Shown here piece after piece: positions 50,320 to 63,098 of a DNA stretch of 64,000 nucleotides. The notes beneath the pieces were generated by a model. That model saw nothing but the letters and a program-made list of their open reading frames with translations. It made no database searches and had not been told where the DNA came from. This DNA is from Augochlora pura (Eukaryota > Arthropoda > Insecta > Hymenoptera > Halictidae), in assembly GCF_028453695.1 (NCBI RefSeq), contig NC_135775.1:7704046-7768045 (forward strand), read 5' to 3'. Positions within the stretch are counted from its first letter, which is position 1, and every line of letters starts with the position of its first letter. A program made the position numbers and the translations under genes.

Positions 50320-50460
50320 TCATACCCTTCTCCAATGCTAACATCGACGAATTGCATTAATAGGATCATTAACAGTGTCAATAATGATTCCAGTTCATTT
50401 GACTTCTTTCTTCCTCATTGCAGATGTAACCTGATCATTCTATCATATTCTTGCTAAACG
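50320..50460 (+). pseudogene. Fragment of a second jockey-like non-LTR retrotransposon (C-terminal end)
   Basis: The plus frame here reads TNCINRIINSVNN followed by SSSFDFFLP. This matches the C-terminal block of jockey-type reverse transcriptases ('TNYxxNSPINRxxRxxN...D.F') and independently matches QNCINRTINRIN in the relic at about 35.37 kb. The two nucleotide tracts also resemble each other. Upstream sequence is too decayed to align by eye and no poly-A-like tail was identified. The fragment lies just downstream of a 40-bp tandem duplication. Confidence is moderate because the match covers only about 35 codons. Confidence 0.4.
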
Positions 50461-53015
50461 TATGTACATATATTTATCCATATATCTGCGATTTATGCTA
50501 TTATTTATATGTACTAAAAGGTGTACTCCCGCATGTGAATGATTAACTTGGAATAAATACTCTTATATCTAAAATAAATAGTATATGTAATAGTTCGGTG
50601 ACTTCTGAATAGAATCGAAGTCACAGACGTTACGAAGCAAACCTGAAGAAACTATGATTTCATACATACACTCCTATCAACAAGAGTAAGAACACACAAC
50701 TCCGATTCTCATGCACATATTCCCCGTCCGGTGCCAGAAGTTTCCACGGTTCTCCTGCAAACCGTTGGGAGAATCGTGGTATTATCTTTCCGTCTATCTC
50801 CGAACTAGCATCTCCTTGTTCTTTAAATATTACCCGAGTATCCCGGCATACCCCGGGTCGGTCCGTCTAACTCCACACGAAGGCATGCATCTGACCCGAT
50901 CGGTTATCGGGACCGCGTTGTCTCGAACGGCGATATTAATTCGCGATTCCATTTAATTTTCTCTCGGGGGACCACCGCAGCGCGGTCCCGTCATCGCCAA
51001 TCAATATGCTAACGAGCGAATTCGTGGCAAACAGAGAGAGAGAGAGAGAGAGAGAGGGAGGAAGAGAGACGGGGAGAGAATAAGAAAGAGAAAGGAAACG
51101 GGCAGCGCAGGAATAAAACAGGGGAGACCGAACGGAAAGAAGAGAACCGATCGGTAATCGAAGCAGACTCGCCGCTGGGGAACCTTCCACCTTCGTTCCG
51201 GGTATCTCTTTTGAATGTGCGCCGGCCAATTAAAATAATTAGCGACGAAACGAACGAGACCGAGCTTAACGGCCGATTCTAGATACAGATACCGGGAGGG
51301 AAAGAGATCGATGAACGGATAGAGAGACTGGCAGTGCCGGACGGGAAAAGGAAAACGAAGGGTGGACGCGTTATTTACCGCGGAACTGATTTAATATCCG
51401 CTCGAGTAACGGGCAGCTCGTTACGCGCGGCGCACAGAGAGGAAAAGTGGTAACCGGGGGGGCCGATCTTAATGAAAATGGTGTCCGTTTCGTGTGACGA
51501 GAGGCGAACGCTGATGGATCTTCGCCGGTCTCTCCGCGCTGCAAACTCGTTACAGAAGGCCTGCTCGCTTTTCATCGCGTGGTAGTATTGTTACGGACAC
51601 GTTTAATGTTACTTCGCAGGATTTTTCGAAGCGTTCCGGAACGTACTGGAACATTCTGCACGATTGTTCAATCACCGCGTGCTTCACCAGCAATGGGAGC
51701 TTGAAGTATATGGTGTAAAGTTCTGCGAAATGAGTTTCATCGTATTTCTACGGTACTCGACTCGAAACACTTTCTATTTAACATTTGCATGCAAATTTCT
51801 ATACCGCGGTTGTGAACGTATAACAATTTGAAAGTTTGCTATAACTTAATTGTGGAACTGTGTATGGTTTGCTTAAGGGAGGCTCAATTGGTATCCATAA
51901 GATACAATTATACGTACGTATAGATATTACCTTTTATCATACCTTTAAGTACATACAGAAACAAAATGTAAAAATTTAAATGTAAGAGTGGAATAATCTC
52001 TAAAGAATTTCACTCAAGATTTATTGAAATTGATCATTATTGAAAATTACGGTAAGAAATGTTTGGTTGTTATAATCGTCGGTTCTTAAAAACATTATTA
52101 ACTCGTAACCAAATTATGGTAGCCGCGGCGATCCCATACAACTCCAAACAAATTATCATTAATACACGTTAATGTAATTATTTTAAAATTCAAACAATCT
52201 TCTGTTATCTCGCCAAGTCTGCGGTGCCTCGATGTAAATTTACTTGTCGATTATCCCGCCAATTTGAAAATATGCAATATTTACCGAAACAACCACTGAC
52301 AGTAATTGGTCGTCCGGTTAAAGGTTAAGTAAACGGATGCGACGTTAAGTTAAATTTCGATCCGGTTGATGGAACGATGATGCTAAGTAAAAGTCATTCC
52401 ACGTCGGGGCTTTTAATAAACGGCTCTTGCCCGAAAGGCGTTTATCGAGGGCGAAACGGTTTCTAGCGAAGGATGGAATCCAGAAACCGACAACCGGTCA
52501 GGAAAGGTTTCGCAGTGCCGCAAAGAAACGAGACAAATCACCGTTATTAGTGGGTCCCGTCGGAACGGTTTCATTTTCGTTATTGCCGGGCAATTTTACA
52601 GTAGTAAAGTGAAATTAAACGGAAACGCGTCGCCGAGGGCGATCGTACATAATCCTTTAATATTTTCTAGTAGCCCCCTCGCGTCAGAGATGACGGCAAC
52701 CCGAGCAAGACGGAGAGCCAAGGTATCGGGGTATCGTTCGAGCATCGGATTAAATTCACGTTTACTTTAATCGTTTCTGACACAATTTTCTCTGGTAACG
52801 ATATCTTTAGCGTGATTACACCTCTGATACGTAAATAAATCATGATCTGCCCTGTGAAGAGACTAGATCCGTTCAGATGTGCCGATTAATTATTAATCTA
52901 GTTAGTCAGCTTCCTGCTTCGTAGGAAATAGAAGAGATTAGGCTACATTGATGATGATAGTCGTTTCCTTCAAAGTTTTACAAAGAGAATTCCTAACAGC
53001 TACATGCTATCGAAA
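50461..53015. other. Non-coding
   Basis: 50.46-50.7 kb and 51.6-52.2 kb are AT-rich. 50.7-51.6 kb is CpG-bearing around the GA repeat. 52.2-53.0 kb is mixed. No gene found. Confidence 0.55.
51032..51058. repeat. (GA)n microsatellite
   Basis: A GA run of about 13 units inside a longer purine-rich tract extending to about 51100. Confidence 0.95.
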
Positions 53016-53248
53016 TTAACCCCTTGCACTATTACGCCTTTCAGAGCTACTTTGATTACGACTTCCTTGATGCCATAAGATGATTCTAGTGTCCCGGTTG
53101 TCCTCATTTACGTTCATTCCCAGATTTCGATGACAGGGGATTCAAATTTTGTTTCGATTTAATAGAAATAATTGGTAGCCATATTTATCGAATCGTGCAC
53201 GAAACGTTCGTCACAAGTCTGACTCGTTATTACAGTGTAAGGGGTTAA
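53016..53248 (-). mobile_element. piggyBac-type MITE, family 1, copy 2 (inverted)
   Basis: TTAA at 53016-53019 and 53245-53248 bounds an element whose left end TTAACCCCTTGCACTAT equals the right end of the copy at 44449-44699. Its right end, read inward on the minus strand, is TTAACCCCTTACACTGTAA then CGAGTCAGACTTGTGA, matching the left end of that copy. The two are therefore the same family in opposite orientation. No coding capacity is seen. Interior divergence is substantial, implying an old insertion. Confidence 0.85.
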
Positions 53249-53745
53249 TAAGACTCTAATTTCAATGTATCGGTACATAATATAATAATAATTACGTCTC
53301 TCTCCTAACAAACTCCAATGAGATTCATACACCATAAGGTGTAGCTCGAATAGTTGTATAGTTACAAAGACTAAACTTGAATATGGTTAGCATAAAAGTT
53401 GAAACAGCCGCCCATTGTCAGATGAAACACAGTGTCGCGTCCAGGTCGGTGAACGCGGCAGAGGTACCGCAGGTCCTTCGTCAGCGGTACGATACGACAC
53501 GAAAACTGAGCTTCTGGTTCGATTACAAAGCGTTACAGGTGTACGGGAGCGATTCCCGGCGAGGAGAGCCCCTACATATTTCACTATCATCGTCCAGTTA
53601 CCGGCGGTGTCTCTTCGGTGCACACGGCGTAGCAACCCTCCCCTGTATCTCGTCCAATCTCTTCGCGCAAACGTCTCAACTGGCGGCAGGCATAAATCTT
53701 AGTTCAGCGGTAGTGGAGCCGGAGGTCTGAGAGGCAGCGGGTAGG

Positions 53746-53777
53746 ACGTCGACGACGACGACGACGACGACGACGAC
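53746..53777. repeat. (GAC)n microsatellite
   Basis: About ten GAC/CGA units. Confidence 0.95.
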
Positions 53778-54105
53778 AACGACGGCGAGGAGGATGAACG
53801 AAAAGGAACAGCAAGAGGGGGTCATGGGGAGAGACAGAAGAAGGAAGAGAGAGAAGCGGCGAGTACGACACAGAGGATTTCACGTGAAGCAAGAAGGGGA
53901 GTCGCGAGGAGGAGAGGATCGAAGAGGAAACAATCGGCGATCACGTGGCTGACGGAAGACGATCTCGATCTCGGTCTCGGAAGTCCTCGCCAAGCCGCGC
54001 CAGGACGACCAATACGAACGGGAGCGGCGAAACCGATCCACAAAGCTCGAGCTCCGCCTACGTGGGCCCCGTTGCTCATCCTTCTCGTTTCCCTGCCTTC
54101 TGTTC

Positions 54106-54150
54106 TCGTTGTTGCTGTTGTTGTTGTTCCTGCCGCTGCTGCTGCTGGCC
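54106..54150. repeat. (GTT)n/(GCT)n array
   Basis: Interspersed GTT and GCT triplets, giving Cys or Val/Leu/Ala runs in the overlapping spurious frames. Confidence 0.9.
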
Positions 54151-54285
54151 GTTGCCGTTCGCTGTTGACCGGAGACGGCAGCACGATCGGACAGCCGCCA
54201 CCCGTTGTTTTCGTTCTTCTTACCTTCCCCGTTCTCTTCATCGGACTTGGTCCCCCCTCGCTCGAAACAGCATTCGGGGCCCTGT

Positions 54286-54319
54286 TCCTCCTCCTCCTCC
54301 TCCTCCTCCTCCTCCTCCC
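54286..54319. repeat. (CTC)n microsatellite
   Basis: About eleven CTC units, 180 bases after the GTT/GCT array. Frames of up to 180 codons here (53822-54723, both strands) are homopolymer-rich artefacts. Confidence 0.95.
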
Positions 54320-54817
54320 CCGCCCACCTCCCGTTCCCTGCCCTCCGCCTTCGGCTCGTGTCAATTAATGTCCCTCCGCGTACAACGTTGCGCGGCTACC
54401 TTCGCCGCGTCGCTTCCCTCTTGTGCCGCCTTCGGAGAGGGCCCCCACCCCCCTCCCACCCTTTTCCCGACTCCCGGAGATTGATCGATGGCCGCGGACC
54501 CCGCGATGAATTGGGCCCCGTCGCCGCCGTATTTTTCGGCGACCTCTCCGCCCGGCCGTTACACACGACGAAGGTTGTCTCGCTCGACGGCGCGCCGGAC
54601 GCGGCCCTTCGCGGGGCCCGTCCACGTTCCACGCGGTGCACCGCGATAATTGGCGGTCCTCGTCGATATTTAAAATCCGGAGAGCCATGCCTAAATTCGT
54701 GCCGCGCTGTTAAAAGCCGGTGAAACGAGACGTGACACCGATGTGGGTGGAACGAGAGAATTAGAGGAAGCGACTCTGCTGATTTCTGGGAGCGAAGACC
54801 ACCCTCGAGGTTGATGG

Positions 54818-54925
54818 TTAACTCTTAACTGAATTATTCATCTACTAACTCATCATAATTACAATGGTGCAAGGTATAGTTACTTGCACTAATTACAGTA
54901 ATTGGCACTTATGATTAAGAGTTAA
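54818..54925. mobile_element. Small TTAA-flanked inverted-repeat element
   Basis: TTAACTCTTAA at 54818-54828 is mirrored by TTAAGAGTTAA at 54915-54925, an 11-bp perfect inverted repeat enclosing about 85 AT-rich bases. TTAA at both ends fits a piggyBac-type MITE remnant. The repeat is short and there is no second copy, so chance is not excluded. Confidence 0.35.
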
Positions 54926-57393
54926 ACATACTTCTCCGGGTAGCGAAACAGACATAAAATAATTAATATTTCAAAAGAATAATTGAAATATGCCTTATTC
55001 TACACCCAAAAACTTGGCCCACTCTCCGTAAGTAAATGGATACTTAAATCAACTCAATCCCTTACACGCTTCTCGTATGAAAATCCATCTCTTCCCCAGA
55101 TCGTATCGGCGCATTCGTTTTTCTATCGAATGAACGCGTTCTCTGCGAGAGTAACTCGTGACAAGTGTGTCGTTCCCGAGAAAAAGATGAAGATGTCCGC
55201 GTCCCGACGATCCAATAAAATTGCGCAAAGCATTCGGAAGCATCGCCTAAGGGTTTTTGTCCCCTCCAACGCAGGGAATTAGCAGCACCGTTTTAGGAAA
55301 GCTACGAAAGAAACGGTTCCGTTCCGGGGTTGCGGCGTCCAGCCAGGCACCGCCGGTTACGCTTTTGCGGATAAACCGGGCTAATGAGGCAGTTTGGCTG
55401 CGTCAGGGGCGCCGGTTATATTTTTCTTTGACGCATCGAGCGGTTGTCCAACTGTCCGTCCATCCATCCGTCCGAGTCTTCGTGGTCCGGCAGGCTCACG
55501 AGCGGCACCGTGTCCGTGAACGTAGAAAGGAGACAGCGCGGCGGAGCGTAGCGAGCGGGAGATTGACGTGGCACGTTGTCCCGCTTGACAAGAATGTGAC
55601 AAGAACTAAACTGACTTCGCTGTCCCGCTCGTCCCGGGGCACCAATGTAGGCGGCGTTCGTGCCGAAATTGCCTGTTCTTCTTATTCCCCCGCTCACCGG
55701 GCGAAGAAAAGATCGAGACGGTCCCTGGAGTCGCGCATCCGATCGTTCGAGGGTTCGACGGCATCCACGCTCGATCCCGACGATGCGAATCAACTCCTAA
55801 ATAGTCCATCCGTCCTTCGATCTCGAAGATCTCTACGAATCGATGAATCCACGTCGACGAATAATACGCGGGACATCTGTTCCGGATGATTCTGCAGGAT
55901 CAGCCTCTGGAGAACCCGATCGGGGGTATCCGCAGTCGCCCCGCTTCCGGAAGTCGAGCACGAACATCTATCTCGACACCGGTCGACAGGATCCGGCGAG
56001 GATCCCCGTTGATCCTCGGACAGGACACGGCCCCGTAGGATCCGATGTTTACACAGGGGACAAAAAGCTCGGGCACAATGATGACGTTACAGTTTCGTTG
56101 TCGATCTGTCAGACACGGTTACAAGCCATAACCTTACCTTCCCCGGGAATGATTAACCGGTCTCTCTCTCTGTCGTGATCCGATCGACGGGCTGTGATCG
56201 CTTTCGGATGAGGATTCGGTTGGTAAAAAGGGGAAGGAAGGATCGGCGAGGGAGGGGAAAAAAAGGAGCGCGTAGAAACTTGGTGAGGGTGGGGGAGGGG
56301 TGGTCGACCGGGCCCCCGGACTGCCTCTTTTGGAAAGATAAAACGCGCGGCACCGGCCGAATCCTCGAGCTACCGACGCCGCGCCGGTTCTGTACGCGTA
56401 AGTATAATGCTGGAACACAAGCGGAAAGGGCAACGGACGGAGGGAACACGATCAGAACCCCGCGGTGCAACGCCGCTCGATCCAATCGACGAGCAAGATT
56501 GATGGTTTCTTAATAACCGAGAAAAACCGGCAAAACGATCGGCGCAACGTCGCGCAACGGGTGGTCGCAATGCGCATTACACGCGAACGACACGGTTTTT
56601 CATCGCCGACACGACCGATCGGGATATTTCCTCGGCCTACGTCTCTGCTGACTCGCCCTTTGCCGCGTTTCTGCTGACACCACGGCAGCGAGTGACGTTC
56701 GAACGCTCAATTTCATCGTGACAGTTGACTTTTGATTTGCCGAGTCAAGATTTTCGTTTTCTTCCGGGACGCTTTGCTATCACAGGCATTCGAGTTAATC
56801 TCTTTTTACCCGTGCTCTGAAATAAGTCTGATTTGAGTTAAAATTCAGCCGCATCACTCAGTTATCAAATAAGTCGTAATGGAACACGTTATACGAGAAA
56901 AGTATCTGAAATTTCTCATTTTAAAGCTCCGCGGAGTATGTACAACGCTCAGTTCGATTGCAATTCCATAAATCATTATGTTACTGCAGCCGTTTACGTC
57001 AGTCGATCTTAAATGTTTTTTACGATTTTTGAGAAAAGCTGTGGCGCAAAGAATTTCTCTTAAACTTTATATTTCTAACAATACTTCTCATATCAATTTT
57101 TAGTAATTCTAAGTTCACGAAATGCATCGCAACTGGTAATAAATTACGCAACTATCATGAACAAAAAATGAACGAGAACCGAAACAAAGTGTCACAATCA
57201 TTGTTTTCTTTCATTTTCGTGATATTGTTTAGTCTGAATTCTTTTCATATGGACAAACAATCGATAAAGAACATTATCTGAGTGCCGTGAGGTATTTGCG
57301 TGGAAATAAACGTCGGTAAAAGGCAGATTCGTGCAAAGATAATTCGTAGATTTTGCACGACGATAATGCTTAATCGCGCACGTAGATCTTGAT

Positions 57394-57585
57394 ATGCATA
57401 TTTTTGGTCAAGAGCTCAACAAATTTAATCAATCTGACGTCGTACTCAACAAGATAGTACTGTGTAACTTTGTACTATTTCGTGAATTAAAATTGTCACT
57501 TCGAGAATTGTATTTTGAGGCGATCGAAGTCATACAAAAGAATTCCGTCGAAGAAGTTAATCTAAACAGATTTTTATGTGATTAA
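57394..57585 (+). CDS. Small unrecognised open frame, possible terminal exon or relic
   Basis: This 63-codon frame lies in AT-rich DNA, starts ATG CAT ATT, and contains ELNKFNQSDVVLNKIV, FRELKLSLRELYFEAIEVIQ and VEEVNLNRFL before a TAA. The Leu/Glu/Asn-rich balance is protein-like. An AATAAA lies at 57631-57636, 46 bases after the stop. A weak acceptor (TTTTTGGTCAAG) precedes the frame, so it could be a final exon. There are no recognisable motifs or neighbours, and chance remains likely. Confidence 0.2.
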   Translation: MHIFGQELNKFNQSDVVLNKIVLCNFVLFRELKLSLRELYFEAIEVIQKNSVEEVNLNRFLCD

Positions 57586-58841
57586 AAATTGTTTAAGAAC
57601 CTGCAATGGCGTATACGCACTTTTAGAAGAAATAAAACACTTACAAAAAATGAAATAAGTATGAAAACCCTATAGTAAAACTGTTACAGGTTTTCAAATT
57701 GATTTCAAAATTAATTATATATACAATATATAATTCTTTATTAGTTATAAATTATATATATATACATTTTACGTTGTGAAATAAGAATAAAAATAACCTT
57801 AATTTGATAACGATTAAATCTTTGTCGTCAATATACTCGTATCCAGAACGTTTATAAATTATTTCTCCGACCAATTTCTGTGTCCGATTTATTAGCTAGT
57901 CTATTATTTCTTATTCCGTTCGCTTTTTCGTATTTTTTAGTATGTTCTATGTATTCAGAAAATATTCCGTTTTCAAGGAATAAATTAATTGGATATATTA
58001 TAATCTGAACAAACTTTTACTTAATATGTACTTCCGACAATGTGGAGCCATATTTCAGGCTTTCAGACAATATAATAATAAGTACACTATACAACTATAA
58101 TAATAACTATACTATAGAATAAGATATTAGAATTTATATTAAACAAGCTGATGTCCTAATACTTTTGGAGAAGGGAATGTATGTATTATCTCCCATAAAA
58201 TCTATTTTGACGTCGAGAAAATAAACTTTTGTGAATAAACAAGTAATTCAAGTCTTATTTAAAAATTCTGGATACTTCTTTTACGTAACGTATAAATTAT
58301 TAGCTGACTCTACCGCGAGGATGTTTGTCGATCGATTATCTCAGCCACGCAACCGCTGTACCCACAAGCGTTTCCTTTCCAGTACCGCACGATTTCGGGA
58401 ACCCTGTTAAAGATATTCCACACACTATCGGTGGCTATACGATAACTCGTCACGAAATTACACACACCGATTATCGATAATAGCATCGTTTACACCGTCA
58501 CGTACACGTGTAGCCGTGGCGCACCGAGGGAATTTCTCCGGGGACGTCCGAGACGTTTAGCGATCTCGCTACGTGACAGGAATCCATCATCCGCGGCGGG
58601 GCCCGCAACGACGCTCGGGCCCCAAACAGACCGAAAAAACGTTCCCCGGTTTCCTACACGGAGTATCGTATACACGGGGCGACGGGTCGGTGTCACTTCC
58701 ACTCGTGTCACCTGTCAAACGTAGCGCTCGCACCATGAAATTAATCGATCTACGGCTCAGATAGCACGGTCACGCGATGCAGAATCCCGGTTTCGCCGGG
58801 AATCGCGCTCCCGTTACGAAATAAAACAAAAAGGCTGGCTA

Positions 58842-58881
58842 GGGAGGAGGACGAGGAGGAGGAGGTGGAGGAGGAGGAGGG
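58842..58881. repeat. (GGA)n microsatellite
   Basis: An imperfect GGA array with ACG and TGG interruptions. Confidence 0.9.
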
Positions 58882-61800
58882 GAACGCGAGCCAAACGAAG
58901 GATAAGGGATCGAAACGAATTCGTAGACACCTGAACGCGAGAGGATCCCGGCTTTCCGCTCGATCGAAGAGGCAAGGACACGTGACGCGAATCCATCATC
59001 CCTGACGGTCCCGAAATCGTATCGGAGGCAGGAGGCCGACGGGGGCCCGCTACGGGGCCCAGAGGAGGAGCGCCCGAGGCCGCCTCACGACGCACGATTC
59101 CTGTCTTACACAGGACGGCTGTCAATTCGAGTCATGTCAAACGTCAAACGACTTTCGCCCGGATCCGAGGCTAAGGTCTCTGTTGCTCCGTCGCTACCGT
59201 CGCCGGGGCCTGGATTCCATCGGCGCGGGCCTCCGGACGAATTTCACCAGGCCCCCCCTTTACCTCTCCCCCCTTCTTCGTTCGTCCACGGCAGCCCTCG
59301 ACCCGTGGTTCCACGCAAAAAAAGACCGCCCCGCAGCTGTAACGAACGGCGAACGGTTCCGGCGAGACCCGCTGGAACGAATCCCGTGCAACACGGGGCC
59401 GACGACTCAATCCGACGCGACGGGAGGATCCGCGAGTCTCCGCGACGCGTATTAATTGCGGGCCGCGGCGCGTGTAATTAGTTTCGTTGGACGATAATAT
59501 CGGCCGATGGGGGCGATCCGCGGCCGATACCCAGCGTCGCGGAGCCCACGGGCCCTGTAATTATTGATATGTGTAATTAAATACGGACGGCGCGGATCGA
59601 ATGGACGCGGTTAAGTCGGCCCGTGATTAACCGTTCGTTAGCCGGGGAACAATGCGGCCGTGTACCAAGTGGCGATCGCGGCTTGCTAGATTGCTTTTGA
59701 TGGCTGGCGGTCAACCGATCGGCAGGTGGAGAGGTTCGGAGCCTTTCGAAGAACGCGAGAGAATCGTTGAATTCTTATTCGTTTATCTTATTCGTTTAGG
59801 AGATCCTTGTTGAGGGAAGATCGTGGGATATGGTATTGTTGGATTGCTGCATGTGATATCTTGGAGTTTTATTACTTGTAAATGTTTGACTGTTAAAGAG
59901 TCGTGGCAAATAAACGTTCTTATGTTTGAAAATGTTCGTCGCATCGATTTTGGTAAACCGATTGCACAACAAATAAAAGTTTCTTACGAGCAGATTTCAG
60001 AGTGTTTAGCATAGTTAATATTGTTTGACAGAAAGGGAGATTTTATAAAAATGTATTTTTTCTTTCAGTGATTTAAATAAGATAATAAAATTAACAATAA
60101 GGATGATTAACATTATTTACAGAATTAAACCGTGTATTAAAAAAAGTAGAACATGAGAGGATGATAGAAATTCCTGATGCTATTGCAGCTTATGCTATTA
60201 TGCAGCTAATAGCAACTTATGCTATTGATTGGTCAAAAATGTGAATATTCGTGTCTTAAGATTGACATTATTTCTCATGCAATTGATATAATTGAAGTAA
60301 CTATAATTTGTTCGTTATGATAACTGCTTTGTATTTTACCTATATATTTTTATCATAAATGCACAAAATCCATAGTTTACTTAAGAATATTTAAAGACTC
60401 GCCTCAAATCCTTCCTACTGATATCATAAAAATGTTAGTCTAGTTTTGCAATACTTTGCATTCTTATGAAACAGATTAAAATTTCTTTTATCACGGATAG
60501 GTCATTCCAGCAGTGAAAAGAATAACATTCGACTGGAATTTAAACACCGGATGATCAAATTCCACGAAGGGATGGAAATTACGTTTCCTGAGGAACGTTC
60601 TCCTCGGAGCCTCCTCCCGATAACCGTTCCGAAAAAGGCGAGTCCTACCGACAAACGACAAATCGATCGCATCTACCTCGATTACCGGCGCTTGGCGCAA
60701 ACTCCCGGGCCCCCGGCCCGATCGAAAGAATCGATCTCTGAGTGACATCCCCTAATGAACGCAATTAGTTCCACGGGCCGAGTTGACCGTTCAAAGATGC
60801 ATAGCTCGGCCGTGTCCGCGCGCAATCTCGCCGCAGCTTCCATTGAGACATCGGAACTCTTAATTGCAAGCCGCACGGGCCCCGGCCAAGGGTGTAGCCG
60901 GGGTGGCGAGACCGGGAAGAGTGGAAGATCTTCTTCATCGACGGGGCAAAGACATTCGGGGCAAAAGGCTCGTAAATCGTGGCAGGCCAATGGGACGTGG
61001 CGATGGTACCGTCTCGCGTTCACGATTGGCGGCACCGGGCAAAGCATCCGGCTCCGACCGGCTTGTCCAATCCCGGCGTGGTGCCCTCGAAGCGATTACC
61101 TACGTAGTCTGGGTCCCGATCGCTCATGCTAATTTCATAACAACTACCCTTGCGCCAATGGGCGAGCCGGGCTTAGAAAAGAGCGAAAACGACAGCCGGG
61201 GCCCGGCCAGCCGCGAGGGACCGGACGACCAAATAAAAAACAAGCGAAAAAGGGTCCACCTACCCGGGCCCACGGTCGGGTGAAGAGGCAATGAAAGCCG
61301 CCTATTCTGTTCGGCAGCCCTGCGCGCGTCCACGCGTGTATATGTAGGCGAGTCGTAAAATGGAGAGCTCATCTCGAGGTGGTACCCGATCGTTAGACTC
61401 AGCCTAGGGTGACGGGGGTTGCTCCGCTCGGTTAGCCTATGGTTCGCCGGTACTACACGCGTTGTCATCGCGGCTGGGAGTCGTGAACGTTTAAAATTAA
61501 CTCGCGTACCGAGGATTTATCGGGCCGGCCGACGCGACGGTGCCATCGTCACGCGAGCTTATATCAGGGAGAAATGTTACGTAGCGTCTACGTGTTCTTC
61601 GCCAGCCACGGTGTTCGACAATCGTGCACGCCGGGACGCGGCGCGACCCCCGTTGTTTCGCTTATCCGAGAACCACCGCGCCTCCGAATGAAAAGGCTTG
61701 ATCATTTCCACGACTGCCAATGAGCCGTTCAGAGCCTGATAAATCTTCAAACGTTTCCTACTGTGGCCTCTCACGAGCCTGACAGGTTAATACGGGTAGA

Positions 61801-62572
61801 ACGAAATTTTAGATTTCTATTACGTGACCCACTGTCGTTAACCTTTGTTATTGCCAGTCTGCCAGGCCGCTACTAATTATTCATCCATGATAATAAAATG
61901 ATTATAAAAGCAATTATAAGAAAAGGAACGTTTTCAATACACTTACTTCTATTTCATTATATCCATGGACAAAGTAAGAACAATTAATCTTTATTTTATA
62001 TTTGACACTTCTATGTGTGAGACGGGTTCAGCTAGTTAAAATCGTTACTGTCCCTTCAAAGTTTATTCCAAGATTTATTAGACAATTAGGACACAATCTT
62101 TCTCTGATTATACTGTGTATTTTCTATTCAATCTATCTACTCGAATAAAATATACTGCAGACAATCTTTTACTGAAACATACAGTACTGCAGAAAATTGA
62201 TAAACTATTCTACAAATCATATTGATAACAATAACGTTGAACAGATTAACTTTAGGAGCCGGATGATTTCGGAATTGTTGCAATCTCTCCCGATATCCGA
62301 AGGTAAAGTACGTCGCAGCAAGCGTAAGAATGGACGACTTCCGGGCCCATGAGCCGGCGAAATTAGGGAGAGGAAGGGTACGCTGGAGGTATTATCGACG
62401 GTTGGCCGGCCGAAGGGAAGAAGGCGGTGCCAGGCAATAATATTTCGCGTTCCGCAATTTTTTGCCCGGCGAGGAGAGTTCCATTCGGGGCTCATCGGCG
62501 ACTCGTGGTGCGCCGCCGTGGGTATTAATTCCGGGAGAGAAAGAGAAAAACAGAAAGCGAACAAGGAGCGAC

Positions 62573-62603
62573 GCGGTGCGGCGCGGCGCGGCGCGGCCGC
62601 GTT
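62573..62603. repeat. (GCGGC)n-like short array
   Basis: Repeated GCGGC/GCGCG units in a CpG-rich block, giving Ala/Arg-rich frames on both strands. Confidence 0.8.
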
Positions 62604-63098
62604 CGGTTCGGCGAGAGGGGCGGGGAGGCGAGGAGCACAAGGAGAACAAAACGATGCAGAAGACCATCTATGAGATGAGAAAATAATAATAAAGTGGAAA
62701 TGAGCGAGCCGGTCCATAAATTGCTCCGCTCCTTGTTAATGGTCTGGGGGCCCGGGGCGACCTCAACTAAACGTGGCCCGGTCTGACCCGGCCTCTGTCT
62801 TTCTCTCGTTCGAACCGAAGGATCTGGTCCGACCCGTTCGAGACGCTCTTGGAAGGCTCATTTCTGTATTTAATGGACGCCCAGAGATGGCCACCGAGTC
62901 CCTGGGCTCCCGAGAGCCAGAAAGAGGGACTAAAAGGGTCCGGAGGACACAAAGGATACACGTCGAACCTTGGTACTGGCTGTGATTGGCGACCAGGCGT
63001 GGCCCCGCCAACAGATATCCTGCATCTCTTTAAGACGCGGTGGACCGATGTTCGAAGCCCGGGCACACGTTTATATTTTATATTTCACATTTTTGTAG

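Larger units (their letters stand above)
53249..57393. other. Non-coding, mostly CpG-rich and repeat-rich
   Basis: 53.38-54.75 kb holds three triplet arrays and long artefactual frames on both strands. 55.06-56.7 kb is CpG-rich with a 210-codon Arg/Ser-rich plus frame (55257-55889) overlapped by minus frames. 56.7-57.4 kb is AT-rich. Confidence 0.5.
57586..63098. other. Non-coding; would include the last intron(s) of the right-edge gene
   Basis: 57.6-58.3 kb is very AT-rich with AT-dinucleotide stretches near 57713-57762. 58.3-59.8 kb is CpG-rich. 59.8-60.5 kb is AT-rich with a small direct repeat of TTATGCTATT near 60190-60226. 60.5-61.8 kb is CpG-rich. 61.8-62.2 kb is AT-rich. 62.2-63.06 kb is CpG-rich. 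No upstream exon of the terminal exon could be recognised. Confidence 0.5.

Noticed and set aside
53822..54723. Several 170-180 codon frames on both strands
   Set aside because: Built from CTC, GTT/GCT and GAC arrays, giving homopolymer runs rather than protein-like sequence.
55257..55889. 210-codon plus-strand open frame
   Set aside because: Strong Arg/Ser bias, CpG-rich context, overlapping minus frames, no recognised domain.
57394..57585. Dynein-heavy-chain-like fragment
   Set aside because: The helical pattern superficially recalls such proteins, but no diagnostic motif aligns.
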